DNA of 7,065 nt from Anaerolineaceae bacterium (GCA_003158355.1 PMIV01000046.1:1-7065), one strand, 5' to 3'; numbered from the stretch's first letter, positions 1 to 6,087 are shown. Numbers and translations are program-made. The notes: generated from the letters alone by a model not told the origin.

Positions 1-5
1 CGAAT

Positions 6-63
6 TGACTCAAATAAAAAGTAACTATGAAGAATAACGTTGACTCAAAAAAGAAGTTACTAT
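6..63 (+). repeat. Left inverted end of the IS, two subrepeats
   Basis: Two 23-bp units in direct orientation, at 6-28 and 41-63, differ at 3 of 23 positions and are separated by 12 bp. Both start TGACTC; the outer ends GTAACTAT and the inner GTTACTAT. The right end repeats the arrangement in inverted orientation. Two units per end are most simply two transposase binding sites (inference). Both units are preceded by T, which makes a TTGACT that resembles a -35 box, but I see no well-spaced -10 to pair with either. Confidence 0.88.
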
Positions 64-93
64 CCGGCATAGAAAAAGTGCCGGGAGGAGCAA

Positions 94-1233
94 ATGATGA
101 GCCAACGGAGCAAAAGGGAATTATGGGAAACCGTTCAACCTAGGTATCTAAAAGCCTCCAAAAAAGAGAAAAATAAAATATTGGATGAATTTATTGCAGC
201 AACGGGTTTTCATCGAAAATATGCAAATCGGATCTTGAAACATGGTTATCCATACTCTCATGGCCCGAAAAAGGGGAAAAAGCCGGTTTATCGTGGAGAG
301 GTAGTAACAGCGCTGGAACAAATCTGGGAAATCTATGGACGGATTTGTTCAAAAAGACTGCATCCTTTCTTGCCAGAGGGAATAAAAATTTTGGAACGCT
401 TTCACGAAATCAACATCACGCCGGAAGCGAAACGATTGCTTTTGAGTATGAGTTGCTCCACCATAGATCGTTGCCTCAAGCCAGCACGCTTTACAGGAAC
501 TCATCATGGGCTGAGCACTACTAAACCAGGCATATTGTTGAAAAAAGCCATACCTGTACGCACTTTTGCAGATTGGAACGAAGATCAACCTGGTTTTATG
601 GAGATTGATCTGGTAGCCCACTGCGGAAATACCGTTGAAGGACAATATTTAAACACATTAACTTGCACGGATGTGTGTACTGGTTGGACTGAACCCATTG
701 CTTTGCATCATCGCAGCCAACAAGCGGTTCGGGATGCTCTTCACAACATGCGTCCAGAGCTACCCTTTGACTTACGGGGCATTGATTCAGACAATGGCAG
801 TGAGTTTATCAACGATCTGCTTTACCACTATTGTTTGGACGAACAAATTACCTTCACTCGTTCTCGACCTTACAAAAAGAACGACCAATCCTATGTTGAG
901 CAGAAAAACTGGTCGGTGGTTCGTCACACGGTGGGCTATGATCGCCTCGAAACCGATGAGGAATTTGATCTTCTGACAAGCATTTATTCTGACTTACGGC
1001 TGTATATCAATTTTCTTCAACCCGTTTTGAAGCTAATTTCCAAAGGTAAGGTCGGGGATAAGTTCGTCAAAACTTATGACCAAGCTACTACTCCTTACCA
1101 GCGTGTCATGGCCAGGCCTGACATCCCCGTAGAAACAAAAGCTCGCCTGACTGATCTTTATGTTAAACTCAATCCTGTTACTCTACGCAATTCGATTGAT
1201 CGAAAAGTCGCTAATTTATGGAAACTACCATAG
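94..1233 (+). CDS. IS transposase, DD35E integrase-core (rve) type
   Basis: This 379-residue protein should catalyse cutting and joining of the IS ends. The N-terminal part (about residues 20-58) is basic and looks like a helix-turn-helix for end recognition. The catalytic RNase H-like core is clear. The first Asp is D172 in FMEIDLVAHCG, the second D233 in DSDNGSEF, and the Glu is E269 in SYVEQKNW. Exactly 35 residues lie between D233 and E269, the classic DD35E spacing. The C-terminal part (about 300-379) is a basic tail without a recognised domain. ATGs occur at 94 and 97. A strong ribosome site, GGAGG at 84-88, lies 5 or 8 bases upstream, so the second ATG may be the real start. The frame is unbroken and all catalytic residues are present, so the element may still be active. 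Homologues are usually annotated integrase catalytic-region transposases; the exact IS family would need a database comparison. Confidence 0.93.
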   Translation: MMSQRSKRELWETVQPRYLKASKKEKNKILDEFIAATGFHRKYANRILKHGYPYSHGPKKGKKPVYRGEVVTALEQIWEIYGRICSKRLHPFLPEGIKILERFHEINITPEAKRLLLSMSCSTIDRCLKPARFTGTHHGLSTTKPGILLKKAIPVRTFADWNEDQPGFMEIDLVAHCGNTVEGQYLNTLTCTDVCTGWTEPIALHHRSQQAVRDALHNMRPELPFDLRGIDSDNGSEFINDLLYHYCLDEQITFTRSRPYKKNDQSYVEQKNWSVVRHTVGYDRLETDEEFDLLTSIYSDLRLYINFLQPVLKLISKGKVGDKFVKTYDQATTPYQRVMARPDIPVETKARLTDLYVKLNPVTLRNSIDRKVANLWKLP

Positions 1234-1288
1234 TAACTTTTCTATTTGAGTCAACGTTACTCCGAAAGTTACTTTTTCTAATGAGTCA
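1230..1288 (-). repeat. Right inverted end of the IS, two subrepeats
   Basis: Read on the minus strand this is TGACTC...GTAACTTT (1288-1265), then a spacer containing AACGT, then TGACTC...GTTACTAT (1253-1230). It matches the left end in order and spacing, each unit being one base longer. The transposase stop codon (TAG, 1231-1233) lies in the inner unit. Confidence 0.88.
1232..1277 (+). terminator. Possible weak terminator formed by the IS right end
   Basis: AGTAACTTT (1232-1240) pairs perfectly with AAAGTTACT (1265-1273), and the following bases continue as a short T run to 1277. The stem is AT-rich and the loop is 24 nt, so termination would be weak. It is the only candidate between the convergent transposase and glycosylase genes. 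Confidence 0.25.
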
Positions 1289-1302
1289 TTACGCAGCGGG
1301 CT

Positions 1303-2484
1303 TTATTCCCTGTGCAGAAAAGGCGAGGGGGCCGGATAAACCACGTCTGGAGTGAGGTGCCAGTCGGCACAGCGCTGAATGGCGGCCTGTACCTCGGCGC
1401 TCATCTCATCGTCAACCACAACTCCCAGCTCCCAGTAAAAGGCCTTGATCTCAAACCGGCCTTCCTGACGATGTGCTTTGGCGTCGAGCCGGGCCACCAG
1501 TCTGCCGCGGTAGAGCAGCGTGAGCAGATAGTAACCGTATTTGCGTTTGGCAGCCGGTAAATAACACTCGATGCTGAAATCATAATTAAAAAGCTGACGG
1601 GTGCGTTTGCGGTCCCAGATGAGCGAATCAAAAGGCGGGAGCAGGGTGGTCAGCGTGGGCTGCAAATCCAGAGAGAGCTGTTCCTTGACCTCGCTTGCAA
1701 TCAGGGCCGGCTGCTGCCAGCCAGCCACGGAGATTTCCTCCACTTGACCCTGCTGCAGCAAAGCGGTCAGTGCCTGAGCCGTCTGCGCTTTAGAGAGACG
1801 GAAGTAATCGGCGACCCAGTCCGGATGAGCCACACCCAGTGAGCGCACCGATTGGAGAACAAAGAACTGGAGCGCTTCATCGAGCGAGGCTGCGCGGTCG
1901 TCCGTCCAATCCGGGAGCACCCGCTGGCGCAGGTCGTAAACGCGCTGAAATTTCTGGCGGCGGGCAACCATCATTTCACCGGCGGCGAGCCAGTATTCCA
2001 GCGCGTCTTTCTCAATTTTCCAATCCCACCAGGTACCCTTTTTGCCGTCTTTGCGTTCAAAATCGGCAGAACGCACCGCGCCATTCTCCTGCACGTGTTT
2101 GAGCACCGCGTCCGAATCGGGGCGATGATCGAGGTACCAGCTTTCGTAGCGATGATGGCGAATTCTCTCCAGCATAAAACGGCGGTGATAAGGATACTGC
2201 GCAGCGGGCAAAAAACAGGCCGCATGCGCCCAGTACTCAAAAATCTGACCTTCGGCCAGAAGCTCTTCCAACCAGGCAGGGGAATACTCGCCCAGACGGC
2301 TCCACAACGAAAAGTAGGGGCTGCGGGCTACGACATTGATGGTGTCGATCTGCAAAGCCCCCATACGCTCGATGGCGGTCAGAACCGCAGGCTTATCCGC
2401 CAGCGTCGTTGGGGGATGCAGCAGCCCCTGTGCGTTGAGAACGAGGGAGCGGGCGGTATCCAGTGAAATCTCGGTCAGGGTCAT
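1303..2484 (-). CDS. YcaQ-like winged-helix DNA glycosylase (HTH_42 family)
   Basis: This 393-residue protein is of the HTH_42 / YcaQ-AlkZ type. Characterised members are DNA glycosylases that remove bulky alkylated bases and unhook interstrand crosslinks, starting base excision repair in the cytoplasm. Supporting segments are the N-terminal MGALQIDTINVVARSPYFSL (41-60), IFEYWAHAACFLP (81-93), and the C-terminal LLPPFDSLIWDRKRTRQLF (281-299). The Q-hydrophobic-D triplet Q45-I46-D47 sits where the family has its catalytic motif. From memory, QxD is the YcaQ (AlkX) version and QxQ the self-resistance AlkZ version, so this is probably a housekeeping repair enzyme. Length matches the family (about 400). 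The start at 2484 follows a TATAAT with room for almost no leader. The stop is 14 bp from the IS. Activity is inferred from the family; older annotations call such proteins only winged helix DNA-binding domain proteins. Confidence 0.87.
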   Translation of the reverse strand: MTLTEISLDTARSLVLNAQGLLHPPTTLADKPAVLTAIERMGALQIDTINVVARSPYFSLWSRLGEYSPAWLEELLAEGQIFEYWAHAACFLPAAQYPYHRRFMLERIRHHRYESWYLDHRPDSDAVLKHVQENGAVRSADFERKDGKKGTWWDWKIEKDALEYWLAAGEMMVARRQKFQRVYDLRQRVLPDWTDDRAASLDEALQFFVLQSVRSLGVAHPDWVADYFRLSKAQTAQALTALLQQGQVEEISVAGWQQPALIASEVKEQLSLDLQPTLTTLLPPFDSLIWDRKRTRQLFNYDFSIECYLPAAKRKYGYYLLTLLYRGRLVARLDAKAHRQEGRFEIKAFYWELGVVVDDEMSAEVQAAIQRCADWHLTPDVVYPAPSPFLHRE

Positions 2485-2491
2485 AGGTAAT

Positions 2492-2500
2492 ATTATAACA
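2492..2500 (-). promoter_or_regulatory. Extended -10 promoter of the glycosylase gene, probably leaderless
   Basis: On the minus strand the bases read TGTTATAAT, a perfect extended -10 (TGn-TATAAT). The ATG at 2484 starts 7 bases after the box, so transcription is expected to begin at or next to the start codon. No good -35 hexamer is visible at 17 bp, which fits an extended -10 promoter. There is no Shine-Dalgarno sequence between box and ATG. Confidence 0.6.
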
Positions 2501-2544
2501 GAATATTTGTTCTGGTAGGGTCGCCCGTACGTGGATAATTCGTT

Positions 2545-2574
2545 CTCACGCGGAGACGCAGAGAGCGCGGAGAA
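2545..2574. repeat. CGCGGAGA-type interspersed repeat
   Basis: Three near-identical octamers, CGCGGAGA (2549-2556), CGCAGAGA (2557-2564) and CGCGGAGA (2566-2573), lie in a row after TTCTCA. Short intergenic repeats of this composition recur in many environmental genomes, including Chloroflexota (from memory). The unit is purine-rich on the plus strand and encodes nothing obvious. It lies between two divergent promoters. Confidence 0.55.
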
Positions 2575-2646
2575 GAGCTTTGGAAAAAATGCGCGGCGGG
2601 AGCCAGGGCGCTTGAGGCAAAATATTTATAGCAAGAAGTGCCCCTT

Positions 2647-2660
2647 TAGATTACAATCTA
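2647..2660. promoter_or_regulatory. Palindrome TAGATT-AC-AATCTA upstream of the membrane protein gene
   Basis: A perfect 6-bp inverted repeat with a 2-bp centre lies 51 bp before the ATG at 2712. It contains TACAAT, a possible -10, but no matching -35 is visible. It could be a small operator for the downstream gene. A second AT-rich hexamer, TATACA (2687-2692), is an alternative -10. Neither is strongly supported. Confidence 0.25.
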
Positions 2661-2711
2661 GAGCATTCGCGAAGCTGAATTGAATTTATACACGAAAAGA
2701 CAAAAATCAAA

Positions 2712-4190
2712 ATGGCATCGATTAAATTTGAGAAGAAACAAATTGTAAAATTGTGCGTATTGATTACTTCAATTGCTCTGCTGGCGGCCGTTTATCTGCA
2801 CGCTTATATGGGCACTTTTTCGCGCTACATTGCCGATGATTTTTGTACTGCGGGGGAATTAAAAGCTTATGGATATTTGCAGGCAGTCATTCACAGGTAT
2901 CTTTACTGGGACGGCCGCTTCACGTTCACCTTCGTTATTTATTTCTTTGAGCTGTTTGGGATTAAATTGCCGACGATTCTGCCCACAATTGCGATCACGG
3001 CATGGCTGCTCAGCTCGTATTATTTCGTGAAGCAAATTGCCCGCAGAATCTTCGTCAAGCCGGGCAAACTGCCGATCCTGCTCGTCTCCGCATTATTCGC
3101 CTTCGTGATCCTGTACTCGATTCCGCAGGTGGCAGATGATTTTTACTGGATGACCGGCATTACGACCTATCCGTTCTCGATTCTGTTCGAATTCTTTCTG
3201 CTGGGATTTGTGATTCAGTATCTGCCCGAAATGGGGGAGCGTTCCCTGGCGAAGAAAATACTCTTTGCGGTCCTGTTTTTCATTTTCTCGTTTCTCTGCA
3301 GCGGCTTTGCCGAAGTCTCCACTGCCCTGCACGTCGCCATCTTCGGGATCCTCTTTGTGATCGCCATTGCAAAGAGGCTCATCCAGAAGACTCCTTCCGA
3401 GACATTGATTTACTGGGGCATCCTGTTTCTGGGAGCGTTCCTCGGCTTTGTGGTGATGGCGCTGGCTCCGGGCAATGCCGTGCGCAGCAACGGCATGTCC
3501 ACCTGGGCCGTGCGCCCGGGGATCGTTGAACTGTTCGTCAATTCTTTCAAAGAAACCGTCAAATATTCTCTGCAATGGCTTTTGAATTACGCCGACCTGC
3601 TCTGGCCGGCCGGCCTGCTGATGGCTTTTCTGGGCGCCTATGCTCCCTCCATTGCGCCGGTGCGGGCAAACATCGAGCAAGCCAATAAAACAAAATGGTT
3701 CCTGATTTATCTGGCGTGCATGTGCGTACTGGCCTTTGTCTCTTTTGTGCCGACCACGTGGATGGGATACAAGATTCCGCCCGACCACACCTTAATCATG
3801 CCCACCTCGATCCTGGCCGTGAAGGTGTTCTCATGCTCATTCCTGCTCGGCCTGGCGCTGAGGCAGACGTTCAGGGTGACCGAGAACAAGTCGAATCTGC
3901 TGTACGCGGCACTGATCGTTCTGTGCCTGTATTTTGCGGCGTCGCTGCCGCTCAATTACGCACGCCATTATTATTACAATATTCTCCCTGCCCAGCAGAC
4001 CTACGCGAAAAGATGGGATCGGGTCAACGCGCAAATTTTGAACCAGGTGAAAAGCGGACAGGAGTACGTGGTTTCGGATAATGTGGCCAACAACGTGATG
4101 GATAATGAGCGCATCACCGACGACCCCGGCTTCTGGGTGAATCAATGCGCGGCGGCGTATTATCAAGTGAAGCAAATCGTTTCGCATTAG
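2712..4190 (+). CDS. Multi-pass membrane protein of DUF6056 type (GT-C glycosyltransferase-like)
   Basis: This is a 492-residue integral membrane protein with about 10-11 hydrophobic segments, roughly at 11-33, 72-90, 91-107, 119-136, 150-170, 181-198, 203-219, 231-252, 288-311, 329-346, 360-383 and 396-412. A soluble C-terminal tail of about 75 residues follows. The first outside loop carries RYIADDFC (38-45) and WDGRF (66-70). A second acidic pair, ADDFYW, is at 141-146, and APGNAVR at 252-258. A DD pair just after the first membrane helix, an N-G-R signature and an APGN loop recall DUF6056 / GtrII-like proteins. These are thought to use lipid-linked sugars with a GT-C fold; the substrate here is unknown. 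The gene stands alone with no Shine-Dalgarno before the ATG (acaaaaatcaaa). Its GC-rich composition differs sharply from the AT-rich block that follows. Membrane location is sure; the enzymatic role is inference. Confidence 0.8.
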   Translation: MASIKFEKKQIVKLCVLITSIALLAAVYLHAYMGTFSRYIADDFCTAGELKAYGYLQAVIHRYLYWDGRFTFTFVIYFFELFGIKLPTILPTIAITAWLLSSYYFVKQIARRIFVKPGKLPILLVSALFAFVILYSIPQVADDFYWMTGITTYPFSILFEFFLLGFVIQYLPEMGERSLAKKILFAVLFFIFSFLCSGFAEVSTALHVAIFGILFVIAIAKRLIQKTPSETLIYWGILFLGAFLGFVVMALAPGNAVRSNGMSTWAVRPGIVELFVNSFKETVKYSLQWLLNYADLLWPAGLLMAFLGAYAPSIAPVRANIEQANKTKWFLIYLACMCVLAFVSFVPTTWMGYKIPPDHTLIMPTSILAVKVFSCSFLLGLALRQTFRVTENKSNLLYAALIVLCLYFAASLPLNYARHYYYNILPAQQTYAKRWDRVNAQILNQVKSGQEYVVSDNVANNVMDNERITDDPGFWVNQCAAAYYQVKQIVSH

Positions 4191-4414
4191 ACAGAAATTG
4201 ACAGATTAACCTTTCTTTCTGATGAAAAAAATAAAGAGGGGAGAAATAGTGTATCGAGAAAAATAATTGGTATATACTCTTTTTAGGTTCCCATAACAAT
4301 GCTTATTTCAAGATTATTACTCAAATCGGGACAATGAACCAAATTGGCTGAATATAAAGATTATTTGTAAGTGTACCCACAAGTTAGCTGACTAAAATAA
4401 AACACAAAACAAAT

Positions 4415-5185
4415 ATGAAATTATTTTTACGTAAATTGGTTCGGAGTATCAGAACTAAATTGTCATTAGCTTGGACCCACAAGTGGTGGGTATTGATCGC
4501 TGTATTAATGGCTTCGGTCATTGTTATTTCGGTAATTCGAATAATTACTGATTGGCCATCAGACTTTTCTGGGTGGGGGCAGTTGATAATTGAAACCTTA
4601 GGTTTACCCAGTATTGCCTTTGAGTTAAATAGGATTAGAAAAGAATTAAGAAAAACCGTTGAAATCGACATTGGCGTTGTTGGTATAAAAGAATATCCAT
4701 TATCAAACATACGAAGTATTGAAAATTTGCCCATTAATACAAAGATAAGTCAGAATTATCCTCTTTTTTGTTTGGTGATTAGGAACAAGGGGCAAGTTTC
4801 AGCAAGGTTTGTAAAAATACATTTCGAGTATGTCGGTAACGAGCCTACATTTAAAAGCGGTGAGTTATCAATGATTGAATCAATGGCTAGCCCAGTGATT
4901 GAAATTTATAAATCTGATACAATAAATGTTTTCAATCGTGAAAATAATGTCGATTTTATTTTTCGCGGTGGAACTGATTGGATATTACGATCATATGATA
5001 GCGAAAAGTTTGACTTTTTCATAAGTTCACATATTGGTACAAAGGACCCTAAAAGGCCACATGAAAAACCATTTCCAAGCATATGCCGGTTTATCTGCAC
5101 GGTTTGGGCAGATGGGTTAGAGAAAGCGGTTGTTCAAAGAATCGAAGTCGAAATCACTCGAAATGCAAAAGTAGGACTTAAGTAA
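4415..5185 (+). CDS. Hypothetical protein with one N-terminal membrane segment and a beta-rich domain
   Basis: I do not recognise this 256-residue protein. The N-terminus is very basic (K and R through about residue 23). It is followed by a hydrophobic helix WWVLIAVLMASVIVISVIRI (24-43), so the protein should be membrane-anchored; the positive-inside rule places the N-terminus in the cytoplasm. A second, weaker apolar stretch is at 54-69. Residues about 82-256 are soluble and rich in alternating beta-type segments, such as YPLFCLVIRNKGQVSARFVKI (N-x-G turn, about 105-125). This resembles immunoglobulin-like sandwich domains in a general way only. There is no catalytic motif or signal-peptidase site. 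The ATG at 4415 has no Shine-Dalgarno sequence. A nearby TAAAAT (4393-4398) could be a -10 giving a very short leader. The gene is AT-rich like its DUF3800 neighbour and on the same strand, 251 bp upstream. It may be an accessory or defence-type gene, but nothing in the sequence proves a link. Confidence 0.75.
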   Translation: MKLFLRKLVRSIRTKLSLAWTHKWWVLIAVLMASVIVISVIRIITDWPSDFSGWGQLIIETLGLPSIAFELNRIRKELRKTVEIDIGVVGIKEYPLSNIRSIENLPINTKISQNYPLFCLVIRNKGQVSARFVKIHFEYVGNEPTFKSGELSMIESMASPVIEIYKSDTINVFNRENNVDFIFRGGTDWILRSYDSEKFDFFISSHIGTKDPKRPHEKPFPSICRFICTVWADGLEKAVVQRIEVEITRNAKVGLK

Positions 5186-5290
5186 ATAATCATATATCAT
5201 GGGTATCTATTAAGTATTACGTCAGGAACTACTTGGTAATGAACTGTTAAACAAAACAAAATTTCAATAATTGAACTTGTAGTAAACTTT

Positions 5291-5323
5291 TTTTATAATA
5301 GCTCGAAAAAAAATATTATAAAA
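5291..5323. repeat. Perfect 10-bp AT inverted repeat upstream of the RNA promoter
   Basis: TTTTATAATA (5291-5300) is the exact reverse complement of TATTATAAAA (5314-5323); the loop of 13 bases is gctcg followed by eight A. The right arm overlaps the -35 region of the predicted RNA promoter. It could be an operator or DNA cruciform; pure A/T composition raises the chance of coincidence. Confidence 0.4.
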
Positions 5324-5345
5324 TGTTATAAAATGATGTATAATG
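5316..5345. repeat. Three tandem decamers, TTATAAAATG type
   Basis: TTATAAAATG is present twice, perfectly and back to back (5316-5325, 5326-5335). A third copy, ATGTATAATG (5336-5345), matches at 7 of 10 positions and contains the TATAAT box. The 10-bp period equals one helical turn, as in iteron-like binding sites placed on one face of DNA. Confidence 0.5.
5339..5344 (+). promoter_or_regulatory. -10 box for the structured RNA / DUF3800 transcript
   Basis: A perfect TATAAT is preceded directly by TG. Counting the usual 6-8 bases downstream places the start of transcription at about 5350-5352, exactly where the first strand of the RNA's closing helix begins. The -35 region (TTATAA at 5316, 17-bp spacer) is poor, so the promoter may need an activator or rely on its AT-rich upstream DNA. 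Confidence 0.55.
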
Positions 5346-5349
5346 AGTT

Positions 5350-5436
5350 TAGCGGGTAAATCCTGACAAGTTGTGACGCTCATTGAGTATCATAAGCATA
5401 TAGCAAATATGCCAACCTCAGGGTCCGCTATTTTTT
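5350..5436 (+). ncRNA. Structured RNA directly upstream of the DUF3800 gene
   Basis: Pairing by eye gives a compact fold. P1 joins 5350-5356 (UAGCGGG) to 5424-5430 (UCCGCUA), 7 bp including one G-U. After an UAAA bulge (5357-5360), P2 joins 5361-5366 (UCCUGA) to 5418-5423 (UCAGGG). Inside are two abutting hairpins. P3 joins 5371-5381 to 5385-5395, 11 positions with one C-A mismatch and an AUU loop. P4 is GCAUAU (5396-5401), loop AGCAA, AUAUGC (5407-5412). CAAG and CAACC remain single-stranded at the junction. Six U residues (5431-5436) follow P1 directly, as in an intrinsic terminator, and the DUF3800 ATG comes next. A TATAAT box sets the 5' end at P1. Several conserved RNA motifs beside DUF3800 genes (the DUF3800 motif series) have been described with unknown function. 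This may be one or a relative; I cannot assign a class. The alternatives are a free sRNA of about 80 nt, a cis attenuator, or an RNA bound by the DUF3800 protein. Confidence 0.72.
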
Positions 5437-6087
5437 ATGCTTATCTACATTGATGAAAGTGGGGATTTAGGTTGGACTTTTGACAAACCCTATAGGTTTG
5501 GGGGGTCTAGTCGTTATTTAACAATATCCTCACTGATAGTCCCTAGTGAATTAAAATTTCATCCCAAACGGTTAATCAAAGAACTATACACAAAACTGCA
5601 CATTTCTCCCAAAAAAGAAATAAAAGGGGCAGACTTAAATCAAAATGAAAAAGAGCATTTTACAAATCAAGTAATTCACTTATTATCAACCCACCCTGAA
5701 ATACAGATATTTTCCATAACAGTTCAAAAGGAAAATGTTTTACCTCATATTCGTGTCGACGGAAATAAGCTTTATAACTATATGATAGGACTTTCCCTAC
5801 TCGATAAAATGAAAAACGGAGGTTCAGTAACACTTCTTCCAGACCCTCGAACTATAAAAGTTGCGAGCGGAAATTGTTTGGAAGATTATTTAAGTATAAA
5901 GTTGTGGTTTGAATTAAATTCTACGACAGTAATAAATACAGAAAATGTGGCTAGCGATAAATGTGATAACATTAAGTTTATAGATATAGTAACTCACATA
6001 ATTTGGGATCGATACGAAAACAACAATCGCATTTGTTTTGATAGGTTGTTACCCCACATTAAGAATAAGAATCTTTTCTTTAAATAA
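5437..6087 (+). CDS. DUF3800 domain protein
   Basis: This 216-residue protein belongs to the DUF3800 family, recognised from the N-terminal signature MLIYIDESGDLG (1-12). Further family features are the E-x-K segment EIKGADL (61-67), KLYNYMIGLSLL (111-122), the acidic LPDPR (134-138), and the late block DNIKFIDIVTHIIWDRYEN (177-195) with D183. The scattered conserved acids (D6, E7, D10, D136, D183) fit the view that the family has an RNase H-like, possibly nuclease, fold. That is prediction, not demonstrated activity. Length is normal, so the gene looks intact. The ATG at 5437 directly follows the six-T end of the structured RNA. There is no usable Shine-Dalgarno; AGGG (5420-5423) is 13 bases away and would be buried in P2. 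Translation or read-through is therefore likely to depend on opening that RNA. DUF3800 genes often occur in accessory and defence loci, which fits the AT-rich context. No toxin or immunity role can be read from the sequence. Confidence 0.88.
   Translation: MLIYIDESGDLGWTFDKPYRFGGSSRYLTISSLIVPSELKFHPKRLIKELYTKLHISPKKEIKGADLNQNEKEHFTNQVIHLLSTHPEIQIFSITVQKENVLPHIRVDGNKLYNYMIGLSLLDKMKNGGSVTLLPDPRTIKVASGNCLEDYLSIKLWFELNSTTVINTENVASDKCDNIKFIDIVTHIIWDRYENNNRICFDRLLPHIKNKNLFFK

Larger units (their letters stand above)
6..1288 (+). mobile_element. Complete insertion sequence with bipartite inverted ends and one DD35E transposase
   Basis: A single transposase gene is enclosed by two ends that are imperfect inverted repeats of each other over about 58 bp (6-63 and the reverse complement of 1230-1288). 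Each end carries two copies of a 23-24 bp unit that starts TGACTC and finishes GTAACT or GTTACT. The transposase stop codon lies inside the inner unit of the right end, so the element is very compact. The right tip is 14 bp from the stop codon of the convergent glycosylase gene. Only 5 bp of left flank is present. Those bases (cgaat) do not recur right after the right tip (ttacg), so no target duplication is visible. The family is not certain: the transposase resembles integrase-core elements of the IS481 / unclassified type. Confidence 0.88.

Noticed and set aside
1852..2466. 204-codon plus-strand open frame
   Set aside because: Lies antisense inside the glycosylase gene; long because of GC-rich codon structure. 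The minus-strand product has clear family motifs and this one has none.
3093..3788. 231-codon minus-strand open frame
   Set aside because: Antisense to the DUF6056 membrane protein; its His/Arg/Gln-rich product is typical of a shadow frame.
4375..4491. ACCCACAAGT repeated at 4375-4384 and 4475-4484, the second within a hairpin ACCCAC-AAGTG-GTGGGT
   Set aside because: Second copy and hairpin fall inside the coding sequence (codons for THKWW); a single 10-bp repeat is not enough to claim a site.
5316..5345. CRISPR or toxI-like repeat array
   Set aside because: Units are only 10 bp with no spacers and lie upstream of the predicted transcription start, so they are more likely DNA-level sites.
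5350..5430. tRNA or tRNA-like gene
   Set aside because: The 7-bp closing helix is acceptor-like, but there is no D-arm, anticodon arm or T-arm arrangement; P2 continues P1 and encloses just two hairpins.
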